A DNA stretch of 64,000 nucleotides from assembly GCF_029962835.1 (NCBI RefSeq), contig NC_080582.1, positions 26,048,032 to 26,112,031 of the forward strand, in the 5' to 3' direction. Under the pieces are notes generated by a model. The model searched no databases. It saw only the letters and a list, made by a program, of their open reading frames with translations, and was not told where the DNA came from. The translations under genes and the position numbers were made by a program. This document shows positions 13,430 to 25,969 of the stretch, in pieces; the stretch's first letter is position 1, and each line of letters begins with the position of its first letter. The DNA comes from Magnolia sinica (lineage: Eukaryota > Streptophyta > Magnoliopsida > Magnoliales > Magnoliaceae).

Positions 13430-13570
13430 CATGCACAAAAGGCCAGGAAATTGTATTTGATAAATATTAGAGAATTGACTTTGGTAATGCTTGACCGCAC
13501 TTCTCGCCTAAGACTAGCGCACGTAAAAGTTGTGCGTAGCTTTAGTGGATCCCAGGATCCACCCACCTCG
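13430..13570 (+). repeat. Paralogous host segment, copy A (left part)
   Basis: The sequence from 'ccaggaaattgtattt' through 'ctaagactagc' aligns with 38060-38150. Copy A continues after two MITEs at 14475-14552, and again beyond the LTR insertion at 36392, so it has been split three times. It shows the MITE-free form of the junction occupied at 37448 in copy B. Confidence 0.6.
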
Positions 13571-14017
13571 GTGGATCCCTGACTGCGGGCCTACCTTGAT
13601 ATATTTTCCTTAAATCCACGCGTCCATCCATTTTTTCAGCTCATTTTAGGGCATGATACCAAAATTGAAATAAATCCAACCCTCAGGTGGACCACACCCA
13701 GGAAACAGTGGTCATTGTCCATTAAAAACTTCTTTTCAGCCACAAAAGTTTTGGATCGATCTAATATTTGTGTAGTCCTTTCATCCAGTTCTTTGTTACC
13801 TTTTAAACAGGTTGGATGGTAAATAAACATTTCCGTGGCCCCCAAAATGTTTTTAATGGTGGCTATTTCATTCACCACTTTTTCCTATGTTACGGTCCAC
13901 TTAAGATTTGGATGTGCTTCATTTTGGGATCATGCCCTAAAATGAACTTTCAAAACGTATGGACGGTGTGGATGTAAGGAAAAGATATCAGGGTGGGCCC
14001 CACACTCAGGGATCCAC
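13571..14017. mobile_element. Foldback MITE, Mutator-type family
   Basis: Inverted ends of 50 bp or more: GTGGATCCCTGA at 13571 pairs with TCAGGGATCCAC at 14006-14017. Pairing continues through the 'gggcc...acc...gatat' and 'tccttaaatccac' blocks. The middle contains 'gtggaccacac...gaaacagtgg', shared with other foldbacks here. It is absent from paralogous copy B. Target duplication not resolved. Confidence 0.7.
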
Positions 14018-14053
14018 TGGAGCGGCGTCTGTGGCAGGAAGGGCAGTGTAACC

Positions 14054-14474
14054 GGACGCGGATTGCGTCCTATCCCGCCCGTCTCTACCCACGAACGGGC
14101 AGGTCTGTGCGCGGGCCCGACGTGATTTATCCGTATATCCACACCGTCCATCCCTTTTCTCACATCATTTTAACGATTGTTCACCAAAATAATGAGGAAA
14201 ATCCAACGCTCAAGTGGACCACACCAAATAATGAGCTAGGTTTCATTTAATGCACAAAGCAATAAATGCAAGTTGCATGCACCAGTCATCTTTGGTGTGG
14301 TCCACTTGATTATTGGATCTGCTTCATTTTTATACAAATACTTTAAAATGATCTGATAGAAGGGGTGAATGGTGTAGATAAATAGATACATCACGGTGGG
14401 CCTGCCCACAGAACTGCCCGTTCGTGGCTAGAGACGGGCGGGGAAAGGTCGGGGATAGGACGGAATCCGCGTCC
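14054..14474. mobile_element. Foldback MITE, Mutator-type family
   Basis: GGACGCGGATTGCGTCCTAT at the left pairs with the reverse complement of the right end, and pairing extends about 50 bp through 'cccgtctct...cacgaacgggcag'. The flanks agtgtaacc (14045-14053) and agtcaagcc (14475-14483) agree at 6 of 9 positions, fitting an aged 9-bp Mutator duplication. Copy B at about 38157 lacks it. Confidence 0.7.
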
Positions 14475-14552
14475 AGTCAAGCCACACCGTACATCTGATG
14501 GTTCTCATCTGCGCACTCTGATGTTGAATATCGCATCACTGTTTAATGCCAC
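14475..14552 (+). repeat. Paralogous host segment, copy A (middle part)
   Basis: 'tgatggttctcatctg...gttgaatatc...tttaat' matches 38174-38240 of copy B. It is followed directly by the left end of the Tat element. Confidence 0.6.
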
Positions 14553-15267
14553 CGTTGATGCTGTCTTTCTGTCCGCACTCTTTGTGATCCTGGGACCGCA
14601 CAAGTAGAAGGAGAAAGATGACTCTAGGTTTAGCAAGGGAGGTCCTGGATTAAAGGTTTTAGGGCGAGAGTTTTTGCCAACCTTTTACCATAAAGATCTT
14701 GGTATTTATAATATTGTCGTGCCTCATAGGTTCCCATGTCAGAGTGAATCCTAATTTTACTACGATCCGTAATCTACGATATTTCTGGATTTTCGGAAGA
14801 TCTTGGCCTTATCTCCCAAAAATCTCAAGTAAAGATCCAGAGTTTTACTAGGTAACTTCCAGATATGGAACGATATAGCTCGGTTGATACTTATCTCTTC
14901 AACACACATGTGCCGAGACAAGTTTATCTCTACCTACTTTATTGACTGACTTAACCTTGAATCGGACTAAAGCTCAGGCGACTCTATGGCCAACTAATCA
15001 TTGGTCGGCTTGGGCTTTCCTCTATAAGGCTTTAACTTGAGCCTTGAGGTACGCTTCCTCCCTTAGAGGCTTCGCTTCATGGCTCAGGACATTCAGGTTA
15101 CAGTCGGGCCAGGAGCCTCACGATTTGAGCTACGTCTCTTCATCCCACGTTTTACGGACTTTGGGCTTTGTCCGGACTCGACGTCCAACGAATCCGAGCC
15201 ATTGCCTCGTTAACTCTTTCGACTCTTGAGCCGACTCAAAGGACTTGTCGAATTTTTTCTCCCAACA
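14553..15267 (-). repeat. 3' LTR of the Tat element
   Basis: 715 bp, aligned end to end with 35647-36391 (shared 'ttaaaggttttaggg', 'taggtaa', 'gaggcttcgcttcatggctc'). The right boundary adjoins the polypurine tract. Confidence 0.85.
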
Positions 15268-15785
15268 ATAAGCCCCCCTACTCCGTATAACGCCTTATAG
15301 CGGTTAGAGAGTACTACAGAGTTGAGTCGGGTTGTGTGTTTGGGCCAAGTTTATGATTAAGCATTTATTTCTTGCAGGGCGGTTCGCGGGGCTTCCAAGA
15401 CACGTCGCCTCGCTTGACCATGCGTCGACTCGTATATCGAGATCGCAAGAGTGGAACGGCCATCGCTTCGGCGCCAAGGCGTATGAGGATTGGGCACGTG
15501 GCAGAGTGTTCAGCGGCAATGCATGGGGTGTCGCCACATGGAAAGTTAGTGTGCCTAAGGGGGCGTCGTTTCGGATCCTCAATTGATTTTAGAGCCATGT
15601 GACAGCTCCATATAATAGGGTCGCCCTAAACGAACTTTCGCCACTTTCACGTCCTCTTTTGATTTTCCCCTCTTTACTTTCTTTCATCCTCCTGTGAACT
15701 CCGGCTCTATAATCCTTTGCATTTCTGACATCCTTAAATTTCTTCCAATGAGCTCTTTCTTCCTCCCTTTCTTTTATTTTAACAA

Positions 15786-18000
15786 TGTTAGGCCCCGCCA
15801 GCCCTAGGGAGGGAGAATACAGCGGTGAGGGTGAAGCTAGCGGCTTTTAGGCGGCTTCGGAATCATCCTCATTGCTGGCGAATGTTGCTGAAGAGGCAGA
15901 CATCTTATTCCACCATTCTTAGAGGATAATGGACCCTCCGGCAAAGAGGCTGGTGGCATCAATGGAGGTGATGGATCCACCTCTTGAGCGTGTGACCGTT
16001 AAGGGCCCTTCTGGTCGTTCTGACCTGAGGAAGGCGACGAGGAAAAAGTTGGGACCGAAGAACGGGCTAAAGGGCCCATGCCTTCGGTGATGACAATAGG
16101 AGAGCTGTCCAAAATCTGGTCTGGATATCATATTCCGGACTCGGTCATTTTAACTCTCCCTCGGCCAGGAGAGTTACCTGACCAACCTCCCTTAGGGGCA
16201 GTTATGATTTTTCATGTTGCGCTGCAATGCGGTCTTCGGTTACCGCTTTAGAAGGTTGCTCGGGACTTACTGGGCAGTCTTGGCATAGCTCTGAAGCAGG
16301 TTGTGCCGAACGGGCGGAGGAACATGTTCGGTTGCGTGGTGCTTTGGGCCGAGATGCAGCATCCCGAGCTAAGTGTGAATGAGTTCCTCCACTTATATCA
16401 AGTGCAGGCTCACTCTCAGCATCCTGGCTGGTTCTTTTTCTGTTCTTGGCAGAATACTGGCAGACCTTTAATCACTGACTCTCCTTCATCAAACAAGCAC
16501 TGGAGGGATAAGTGGTTTTGGGCCCTCGGTAGATAGGAGTCGGCCGAGACAGGGCCTATCCGCCCTTTCGTCCCTTGGGCTTTTTGCACGGCAAGTAGAG
16601 TTGATGTGATTTGTTACTTTTATTTGTCATCTCTTTGCTGATTTACTAACACATATTTTCTCTCTCAGCAATACTGAGGCATCCTCCGAAGCTTGACTCG
16701 GGCTCACTAACTCGGATTCAGAATTTCTGAGCACTGAGTCTAGAAAGAAGGTCTTGCAAGAGGCTTATTCAACCCGAGCTTCGATTTTAGTCGGACTTCG
16801 ACTCTGCAATGTCGGGTAAGAAACCTCTTTCTTTTTTTTATATTGTATTGAAGATTGTACTGACGCTCATTTTTCAAACACAGACAAGTCTGAGGCTCGC
16901 CCCACCCTCCATCTTAGGTTCAGGCCCCACCCTGTTCAAGCTCTCGTGCCTCGAAAAGGCATAAGACGGTCTCAAAAGGCCCGTTTAAGACGGCTCCTCC
17001 TACTCCCTTGGCTATTATCAAAGTCGAGGAAGGTGCGGAGGTGGTGGAGGTGACGAAGACGGCGACGGAGGCGGTAGCAGTAGAGGCAGCAGCGGCGACC
17101 TCTAAACTGAGCCGTCTAAGGCACCCTTTGCTCAGGGGGCAAAGGAGAGGTTGCCTCACAGGACGGGAGCAACTAAGGAAGAGAGGTTATCCTTCTGCGA
17201 GAAGGTTGAAGAAATCCTCCCGTGGGCGAGTCGGCAGATGTTCACAGGAGAGTTTTTCAGCATTCTGGAGTCGGCGTCAGTGGAAAATACGCTCCGTAGG
17301 ATCGGGATGCTGATGCTCAAGGTAACGTTGCCGCTTTCCTCAATTGTTTTGCTTCGAACTTTTCTTTTTCTTGTCTAACTAAAGATTTTCCTCGTGTAGT
17401 TCGTCCCTTGCATGCTGAAGGCACGCCCCGAGTTATCTGCCTTAGCTAGGCATGGTGGGGATGCAGAAGCTAGGCTGTCAGATGTTGAGGCTCAGCAGTT
17501 GGAAGCAGCTTGGCTGTCATTCACTGAGTCTCAGGCTGTTTTTGCAGAGGACCAGCTTGAAAAGGTAAAGGCTGCTCTTGAGTCGGCTGTGACTGAAAGA
17601 GACCTCTTGGCTTCGAAATTGAAAGAGGTTAGGTTGGCCTTTGAGCAGGCTGCCACAGAGTGAGCTAAGGCTTTCAAGAAGCTTCAGGAGCTTGCGAAAG
17701 GGACCAAGGCCGTTATCACAACTGCAAAGGTTGAGGCGGTGGAACAGTACCTTTTATCTTCAACTTAGGAAGAGGAGTGAACCCTTCTTTACCGAGAGGA
17801 TTATGCAGAATGCATCAAAGTGATGAAAGGTGTTATTCCCCATCTAGATCTGTCCGACTTTGATGAGTGCGAGTCAGGGCCTGGTGGCGAGGTAGTAGCG
17901 GATCCTGAGGCATATATTTTTGACGCCTCTACCACTACTCCTGATGCAGCTCCATCAGCATCTCCTGGGTTAGCTCCTAGTACATCGGGAAGTTAGTGAG
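15786..18000 (+). pseudogene. Antisense ORF region of the Tat element
   Basis: Coding-like sequence on the plus strand, opposite to the element's gag-pol, between integrase and the 3' LTR. Around 16300-16530 the peptide has FLHLYQVQAHSQHPGWFFF and PLITDSPSSNKHWRDKWFW, like the 'putative gypsy-type transposon' domain in plants. Around 17410-17660 it is Ala/Glu/Leu-rich with coiled-coil character. Known: Tat/Ogre elements commonly carry an antisense ORF here, of unknown function. Intron-like stretches with gt...ag edges and pyrimidine tracts separate the blocks (near 16.6, 16.85 and 17.35 kb). GC content is higher than in the surroundings. It is decayed here. Confidence 0.6.
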
Positions 18001-18549
18001 GTTGAGCAAAATTCCTTTCTGTTCTCCACATCTACTTCAAGCACTTCAAGCACACCAATCTTCGGGGCCGAGCAAGTCAACAGCGGCGAGCATCATTTTT
18101 CACCGACATCCATCGAGTGTTTATTGTTTCATCAATCCAACACAATTGTAAACAATGTACTAACTAATGTAACACTTTACTGATCAATGAATACATGTTT
18201 CTTTGTCGCTTATTTGTGCATTCTACATTTTTGTCTCATAATTCTTCTAAGTGTTTAAAGTAATCGGGCCGAGTGTGGATTGTCCCTTGGCTGAGCTAAG
18301 GATAGTATATCTTGAGATGCTCAGCATTCCAAGGATGAAGCAGGAGTTACCCTGTTAGGTCTTCCAATCGGTAAGTACCTGGTTGTACAGTGTTTGCGAC
18401 TTCGCAAGGGCCCTCCCAATTGGGCCCCAGCGTTCCTGCACCACTTTCCTTGGTATTCTGAAAAGTTCTTTGGAGGACTAAATCCCTTACTCAAAATCGT
18501 CTGACTTTGACTTAGGCATTGTAGGATTGGGATACCATTCATTGATAAG

Positions 18550-19435
18550 TGGTTGTCTAAAGTCGAGCCAACTCTCTTATTTCATCCAGGAGGTCAAGGC
18601 TGAGGGTCAGCAGCTCCTCATTATCTTGCTCGTTGAAAGAACTTACTCGAGCGGTAGGTGGGCCGATCTCCACGGGGACAATTGCTTTCGAGCCATAAGC
18701 TAATGAGAATGGAGTTTCCCCTATTGCAGTCCGAGCTGTAGTTTGGTATGCCCAAAGAACTTTAGGAAGTTCTTCAGCCCATGTCCCTTTGGCTCGGTCT
18801 AGCTTGGTTCGAAGATAGTGCTTTATAAGTTTGTTGACAGCTTCGACCTGGCCGTTTGCCTGTGGATGACACGAGGATAAATAAATGTTCCTAATCTCGA
18901 GGTTTTGACACATTTCCCGGTACTAATTGTTGTCAAATTGTTTCCTATTGTCGGAGACAATAGTCTGAGGTATGTCAAACCGACAGACAATGTTTTTCCA
19001 AACAAAGTATGTGATCTTCTGCTCGGTTATGTTGGCTAGGGGCTTGGCTTCGGCCCACTTAGTGAAATAATCAACGGCAACAATGGCGTACTTAGTCTAA
19101 CCCTTCCTTAGAGGGAATGGTCCGATGATGTTGATTCCCCATTGGGCAAAAGGCTAAGGTCCGGCCATTAGCGTCGGTTCTTCAGGTGGTTGTTGAGGGA
19201 TCGTGGTAAACCTCTAGCATTTATCACAACACTGAACGAGTTTCTGAGTATCTTGTTGAATGGTCGGCCAGTAATACCCTTGTTGAATAACCTTGTGAGC
19301 CAGGGATCGGCCGCCCAAGTGATTACCACAAATGCCTTCATGAATTTCGTGCAATGCACAGTCGGCCTCACTCGGTCTCAGACATCGCGGGAGTGGTGCA
19401 TAATACCCTTTTTTGTACAACACTCCGTTGAGCAT
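18550..19435 (-). pseudogene. Tat integrase region
   Basis: The minus strand shows an integrase-type zinc-binding segment (HEIHEGICGNHLGGRSLA...GYYWP...CDKC). The distal catalytic part follows with HPQANGQVEAVNKLIKHYL and WAEELPKVLWAYQTTARTA, the standard Ty3/gypsy context around the last catalytic Glu. Broken copy. Confidence 0.8.
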
Positions 19436-19449
19436 CGTGTAGTAAGCTA

Positions 19450-20470
19450 CGCGGATCTTTAGTCGTCGAGCTTCAGTGCGATCTTCGGGGAGTATTCATT
19501 CTCAAAATATCTGATGAGTGGATCAACCCAAGATGGATCGGAATTGATGGAGAGCAGAGCCGAAGATTCAGTTCTCCCGACACTTGGTTTGGCCACAAAT
19601 TCGATAGGAACGGATCTAGGGATATCGTATTCATCGGCTGAAGCGAGCTTCACTAAGAGGTCTGCTTTGGCATTCTTGGCCCTCGAGATTCGGGTGACAG
19701 AACATTGGTGGAATCCGACAATCATCTCTCTGGCTTTCGCCAGATAGGCTTTTAGTCTCTCCTTCCTAGCCCGATATATATCGGCTATCTGGTTGACGAC
19801 TAATTGGGAGTCGCTATACATGTTTAGATGAGTGACCCCAAAGCTGGCTGATAGCCGGAGTCCTAGGAGAAGGGCTTCATATTATGTTATATTGTTGGAG
19901 GCTTGAAATCCATGTCTCAAGGCATATTGAATGACCGTGCGATCAGGAGTCTCCAGAACTACCCCTGCCCCGCTTGCCTTAGATTTGGATGAGTCATCCA
20001 CATAGAGAGACCAAACGGGAGGATCGGGAGGGAAACAATCGGATGATGCCTCAAGGTCGGTAGAAGGAATTTTTTATTGCATTGTAGCTTCGACGATAAA
20101 GTCTGCCACGGCTTGCCCCTTAGTTGTTACCCTGGGTTTATAATGGATATCGAACTCACTTAGTTCGATTGCCCACTTAGTAAGTCGTCCGGATGCCTCC
20201 AGCTTTTGCAGTATCTGGTGAAGAGGCTGGTCGATCATTATGATGATTGAGTGAGCTTGGAAGTATGGCCATAGGCCTCGGGATGATACAACCAGTGACA
20301 GGGCCACTTTTTCAAGAGTTGGATACCTCGTCTCTGATGGGACGAGTGCTTTGCTAATGTAGTAGACGAGAAACTGTCTATCCTGTTGCTCGTGGATTAA
20401 GGCAAGCTTACAGCTGCGTCAGAAACTATCAAGTAGATTAGTAGAGGCTCGCCTGGCTCGGGCTTAAAAA
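19450..20470 (-). pseudogene. Tat RNase H and second (archaeal-like) RNase H region
   Basis: The 3' part of the first RNase H ends ASGRLTKWAIELSEFDI. It is followed by a separate domain with YSDSQLVVNQI and KERLKAYLAKAREMI, the signature of the additional archaeal-type RNase H of Tat elements. The duplication of RNase H is what places the element in this clade. Broken copy. Confidence 0.75.
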
Positions 20471-20489
20471 GCAGCGGCGGTGATCCTAA

Positions 20490-21330
20490 ATATTCTTTCA
20501 ACTATTGAGGGCGTTCTCACATTCTTCTGTCCAATCAACTATCTGCCGGCCCTTTAATTGTTTGAAGAAGGGGAGGCATCTGTTGGTAGCACGGGACACG
20601 AAGTGATTTAGGGTTGTTATCCTTCCAGTCAATCGTTGAATATCTTTTATTGTCTTGGGGGATTTCATATTGAGCAAAGCCTTGATCTTTTTCGGATTAG
20701 CTTCGATTCCCCACCGACTAACCAAGAATCCGAGGAAATTACCCGAACTTACGCCAAAAGCACATTTGCTCAGGTTGAGCTTCAACTTATATTTTTGTAA
20801 AATGAGGAACATTTCCTCTAGGTAGGATATGTGGTCAGTCACTTTGACACTCTTGACGAGCATGTCATCGATATAGACCTCTACTGTTCGTCCTATGAGT
20901 CGGGCAAACATTTTATTAACCAATCTTTGATAGGTCGCTCCAGCGTTTTTCAATCCGAACGGCATAACTCGGTAACAATAAAGACATTTGTCGGTGACAA
21001 AGGTGGTTTTCGATTTTTTATATTGATGCATTACAATTTGGTTATAACCAGAGTAAGCATCCATAAAGCCAAGTAACTCATGACCCGCGGTACTATCAAC
21101 CAGTTGATCAATCCGAGGAAGGGAAAACTATCATTAAGGAAGGATTTGTTTAAGTCAGTATCATTTATAAAGACTCACCACTTCCCATTAGCCCTTTTAA
21201 CCAACACAACGTTGGCCACCCACTCAGGATAGTAAATTTCTTCAATGAAATTGGCTCTAAGGAGTTTTCTAACCTCTTCTTCGATCACGGCGTACCTCTT
21301 GGGGCCGAGCGCACACCGTTTCTAACGGAT
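20490..21330 (-). pseudogene. Tat reverse transcriptase region
   Basis: Motifs in order on the minus strand: EWVANVVLVKRANGKW, MDAYSGYNQI, MPFGLKNAGATYQRLVN, VEVYIDDMLVKS (catalytic YIDD), FLGFLVSRWGIEANP. All are typical of Ty3/gypsy Tat RT. Broken copy. Confidence 0.85.
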
Positions 21331-21769
21331 CGGCTTATAAGCTAGTCGATATTGAGACAGTGAGTCATGACCGAGGGATCTATGCCTGGCATGTCTTCAT
21401 GAGTCCATGCAAAAACATCGGTATATCAGCAGAGCAAGGCTATCAAATTCTCCTTTAATGGCGTTGCTAGGGATAAACCATTCTGGACGGCTCTTAAGAC
21501 ATCCGACTCATTTAACAGCACCTGGAGAAGCTCTTCCATGGGTCGCCCGCATCCGGGAGATTCCTCACATGGATCCAAGGTTTAGATCGTCGCCACTTTC
21601 ACGGGTGCTCGCAGGGTGGTAGCGTAGCATTGCCGAGCGTCATGTTGATCTCCTTTTATGACCCCGACCCCATTTTCAATTAAAAATTTAATAGATAGGT
21701 GATATGCTAAGACGATGGCTCTGAGAAGACAGAGGGAAGGTCTACCGAGGATCGCTTTATAAACTGAAG

Positions 21770-22130
21770 ACTAGTCGACTATCAGGAAGTCGACCATAAC
21801 AGTAGCTTGATTCGGTGCATCCCCAACGGTAAGTGGGAGCTGAATTGCTCCTTCGGGAAGAATCTGTCCGCCCGAGAATCCGACTAACGGAGTCCTTACA
21901 GGTCTCAGAGCTGAACGTTCAACGCCTATCTTGTCGAACACCTGTGTGAACAACATATTTGCGAATGAGCCTGTGTCGACGAGGACTCTGAAGACTTGGC
22001 GGTTAGCAATAGTGATGGTGATGACTAGAGCATCATCATGTGGATGATGAATGCCCCTTGCGTCTTTCTCCGTGGATGTCGCACTATATCTTCCGAGCTT
22101 TCTTTCCTTCGAAGGCCGAGCTAGAATCAT
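21770..22130 (-). pseudogene. Tat aspartic protease region
   Basis: The motif VLVDTGSFANMLF carries the catalytic DTGS and is followed by RTPLVGFSG and LPLTVGD, as in Tat proteases. Located between gag and RT as expected. Confidence 0.8.
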
Positions 22131-22149
22131 AATTTCGGACTCAGGGCGA

Positions 22150-23226
22150 CCAATGTTTCTCGCATGGTTCTTTTGAGCGTTATTTGAGTCGCCTCCGCTC
22201 AGATGACCACCGATGATAGTTCGAATATCCTCAATGGGTCGGTTATCATTTGGGCATTCTTCCGTGGCTCTGGCTCCTGGGTCGACATGTTCACCAAGGT
22301 GACCTTCTCAAATAAGCCTCTCAATCTCCTATTTGAGATTATAGCAGTCACTTGTATTATGCCCATGATCGTCGTGGAAATGGCAGTACTTACTCTTATT
22401 TCACTTGTGCAGATTACCCCAGAGTTTGTCCAGCCAGTTGACGAATCCTTCGTCCTTGATTTCAATCAATACCTGCTCCTGCGACTTGTTGAGTGGAGTG
22501 TACGTCGAAAACTTATGGTCGAGCCGTTTACTCGATCTACGTTCATCGCAGGACTAATTATCTTTACGCTTCTTACCTCCGGCCGAGTCTTCTTTTTTGG
22601 CTGACTCTTTGGTCGAGGGTTTCGCGTTTTGAGCGGCCTCGTGTGGTATTCAGGTTTCTTCGGCATCCGAATATTTATCCCACCGTGCCATGAAGGGCGA
22701 GTTCTTGTCCAGGAATGCAAGAAACGACCTATCCCTGACACCTTGCATGATATAATTGAGAGTTGTTTCATCCGAGTGCTTTCGGACTTAGAGTGATTCA
22801 AAGTTCAAATGTTTGATATAATCCTTAAGCAGCTCTCCTTCTTTCTAGATTATATTATTCAGGTGCGCAGATAATTTTAATTTTTTCTTCCCACCGATGA
22901 AGTTGGCGAGGAAAGCATCGTTGAGCTCAAAGAATGAGCTAATGGACTTTGGTTTCAACTGCTTGAACCAAAGCCGAGCTACATCAGCCAGAGTAAGAGA
23001 GAAGGCCCGGCACATCACGGCATCTGAGGCATCATGCAATTCCATATAAGTTTAAAAGGACTCAATGTGCCCGGTTGGATCGGTCTTGTCGATGAAATGT
23101 GTGATCTAAGGAAAACAGAATTGTTCCGATTACCGAGATTACATGATCTCTTTTGTGAACGGGGCGCCTTTGCCTCGGGTCCTGTCTGACCGGCGTGGCG
23201 GTTTTGCTTCATGTCTATAATCTCTT
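22150..23226 (-). pseudogene. Tat gag region, portion left of the nested insertion
   Basis: Retrotrans_gag-type sequence (MCRAFSLTLADVARLWFKQL, FFELNDAFLANF) near 22845-23045. Downstream, charged and basic sequence leads to the protease. The rest of gag and the leader lie beyond the Athila element, from 35030. Confidence 0.7.
23138..23226 (+). repeat. 89-bp target duplication, left copy
   Basis: Identical base for base, by eye, to 34941-35029. It belongs to the Tat gag region and directly abuts the left end of the Athila element; see the finding on its unusual length. Confidence 0.9.
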
Positions 23227-23227
23227 A

Positions 23228-25315
23228 GACTGGAAAAGGGTACTAAAAGCATGGATTTAACGCTCTGATGACACCCAAGGCAAGGGACGGACTCCATGAG
23301 ACGAAGATCGATGGAATTATGCATCAAGGATCTGAGGAAAGCAGGCCATTCACGTTAAAGAGGCCCGAAATTGGTGAAAAATGCAAGATCACATAGTTCT
23401 TGCCATCTGATTGGCTCAAAACTTCATACATGGCCTGAGGGCCATAAATTAACCGTACATATCAAATTTCAGCCCTCGGATCACTATGGAAGTACCCCAA
23501 CTGACAGATCAGCCCATAAACCGTTGATTCTGGGCCCACCTGATATCTGGAACTGCCTCAACTTTGGTCTCGACGGTTTAAATAAGATGGGAAAATGAAT
23601 GGATGGATCAGATTGTTGAAACACATCACTGTGGGGCCCGTATGTGATGTGTGTGTGCACAGCACACATAGACCCGAGCCGCACCGAACCAAGAGACGCG
23701 GGTCAGCAGCCTTCCCAAACATGGTAGCAGCCGTTTCGCGCTGCGTAACGGACGGACGACGTCCGTTTTGCGGACGGTAGTGGGCCCCACTGTGTAATTT
23801 TTCGGATGATCCAAGCCATCCATCGTGTAGAGGGCCTCAAATACTATAAACCCTTGCTAAAATTTTACACCCAAGCGTGCACATGTGTACGATACAGAGG
23901 CCACAAGCAGGCACTCCTGCAACGTTCAAAATGAATTTTGGCATGATTTCTTCTTTGGGCCTCATGAATGGACGTTCAAAACCACCCATTCTTGACCGAA
24001 ATTTCGTCCTAAATCTAATGGACGGGGTGGATTTCTCTGAAAATACCTCTGTGGGGCCCACCGAACACGTCAGCGCCTCTGCGTACACCTTACGCGCGTT
24101 CGGGGAATCCGGGATTTGCGGGAGGTAGTGTGTCACGATCATTAACATTTTGAGTGATCCAGACCGTCTAATGTGTCTACAGGGAGGCCAATATCCTAGC
24201 CAAGATTTCAGAATTGTCAGGTAGGTCGATATCACGCCGCAAATTCTCTCCAAACGCAAGTCGTTTTGCGCTTTTGCTGTGCATACGAACTCGGCTGCGT
24301 AAGAGTTCCGCATCATATTCCCTTTGGGACTCCACAGAGCTGCTGGCATGGGAGCGTTCCATCTTTATAAAGGAAAAAAACGGAGAGAGAAGGAGAGAGG
24401 TTTTGGTTAGAGAGAAACCGGGGCTGTTGGGAAGGTGAGGGCTGCACGTTGAGAGAGTTTTTGCTGCGATTGAGAGAGTACAGAGGAGGGACGCTGCTGG
24501 TGGCTGGGTTGCTGCACGTGTAGAGTGAACGAAGCAAAGGTGGGGTCTTGGTTCCTCTTCTTCCTCTTCTTCTTCATCTTCTTCTTCTTCTTCTTTCTTT
24601 TAATTGGAATTTAGCCCATATCATGTGTGGCTAATCCTCTTAGCTGGGGCTAAGAGGTGAAGCCTGTAGCGAGATGGGAGACACTATTTCATGCATTTAA
24701 TTTAAACTTCTGAACTGAACTTGGTTTTAAGTTGATTATTATAAGGAATATTTTTCTTAGTCTTTAATGGTCTGTTGTGATTGAAAGTACAATGGGTTTG
24801 CAATGGCTTTGAATATTTCTTTCCCATTTTTATGTTTATGAAGTCAGGAAGCCCTGTTGTCCATCATTGCTCCATGGGCATGGTAGGATGACAGTACCCT
24901 TCCTGATCCTCATACATGGTTGATTAGTTGGTAATTAGTTTAATCCTGTTGTTTGCTTTGTCTCCTGGCATGGTTAGATGATGGAATCCATTCTAATTCA
25001 TATACTTTTCATCTCTTAAAACTTAGATCAAGTAAATTCAGTTTGATTTCCATGATTCCTGATGCAAGCATAAGATCTCCCTGATCTCTACAAGTGGATC
25101 CTCTGAATCCCTAGTTTCCTTTCTCAGAATTCCTTAAAGTTTTAGATAATTATTTCGCAATTATTTCTTAAATTCTATTTGGTTTAGATCACATCTTAGT
25201 CTAGTTCTAGTTCTACTTGGTTTCAGATAACGTACAGGTATCAGTCCCTGTGGATTCGACCTCGGTCTTACCGAGTTTATTACTACATCACAACCCTATA
25301 CTTGGGGAGTGAACA
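23228..25315 (+). repeat. 5' LTR of the Athila element
   Basis: About 2.09 kb, aligned with 32842-34940 of the 3' LTR, ending cttggggagtgaaca. Includes a CTT-rich tract near 24550-24600. Small ORFs in both strands recur in the other LTR and are not genes. Confidence 0.9.
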
Positions 25316-25321
25316 AGTTTT

Positions 25322-25339
25322 TGACGCCGTTGCTGGGTT
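25322..25339 (+). other. Primer binding site, tRNA-Asp type
   Basis: TGACGCCGTTGCTGGGTT closely matches the TGGCGCCGTTGCCGGGG site that Athila-group elements use for tRNA-Asp priming, a few bases after the LTR end. Confidence 0.7.
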
Positions 25340-25969
25340 ACAATTCTTTGAAATTAATTAGTTTTAGAATTAGTTTGAGATTGGGATTTTACTAACTTTA
25401 GGCTAAAAGTTTTTATTTTATTTTATTCTTAGAAACTAACTTGTTTCCATATTTTGTAGGATCCTGACATAAGTCCATAAATTGGTAATTCCTTCATAAT
25501 CTCTTTACTTTTTCTACCTTTTAGAATTAGGGTTTGAATTTTATAAATTTTCTAATTCTAGTATCCTCCCATCTGTAGGAAATAGTTTATTCTTAGAACT
25601 AGGTTATTTCTTAATTAATTTTCTACTTTTATTTTTAGTAACTTTCTAATTTTAGAATCTAATTTGTTTCCTAATTTATTTTTAGAATTTTTTAGAAACT
25701 AACCTTCCTATTTTGTAGGCCTTTAAAATAGAAATTTCTAATTCGGTAAGCTCCTTCCCTACTCTCTATTTTTCAATTCTCTTTTAGTAATTTACTTTCT
25801 AGTTTAGGACTTTCCTAATTTATTTTAGAAGTTTCCACTTTCTTTTAGAATCTAACTTATTGTGTTTTATTTTGCAGGTCCTTAACTTAGGAGCTTCAAT
25901 TTGGTAATTCCTTTCCAACTCTCCCTCTCTTTCTTTTTAGATTTTCTTTTCCTTTCTTAGGATTAGACT

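Noticed and set aside
15304-15602. Four overlapping ORFs on both strands
   Set aside because: GC-rich stretch inside the Tat element near the 3' LTR, no domain, mutual overlap.
23371-24438. ORFs up to 170 codons repeated at 32985-34153
   Set aside because: They lie in the two LTRs of the Athila element and carry no domain; duplication by LTR explains their recurrence.
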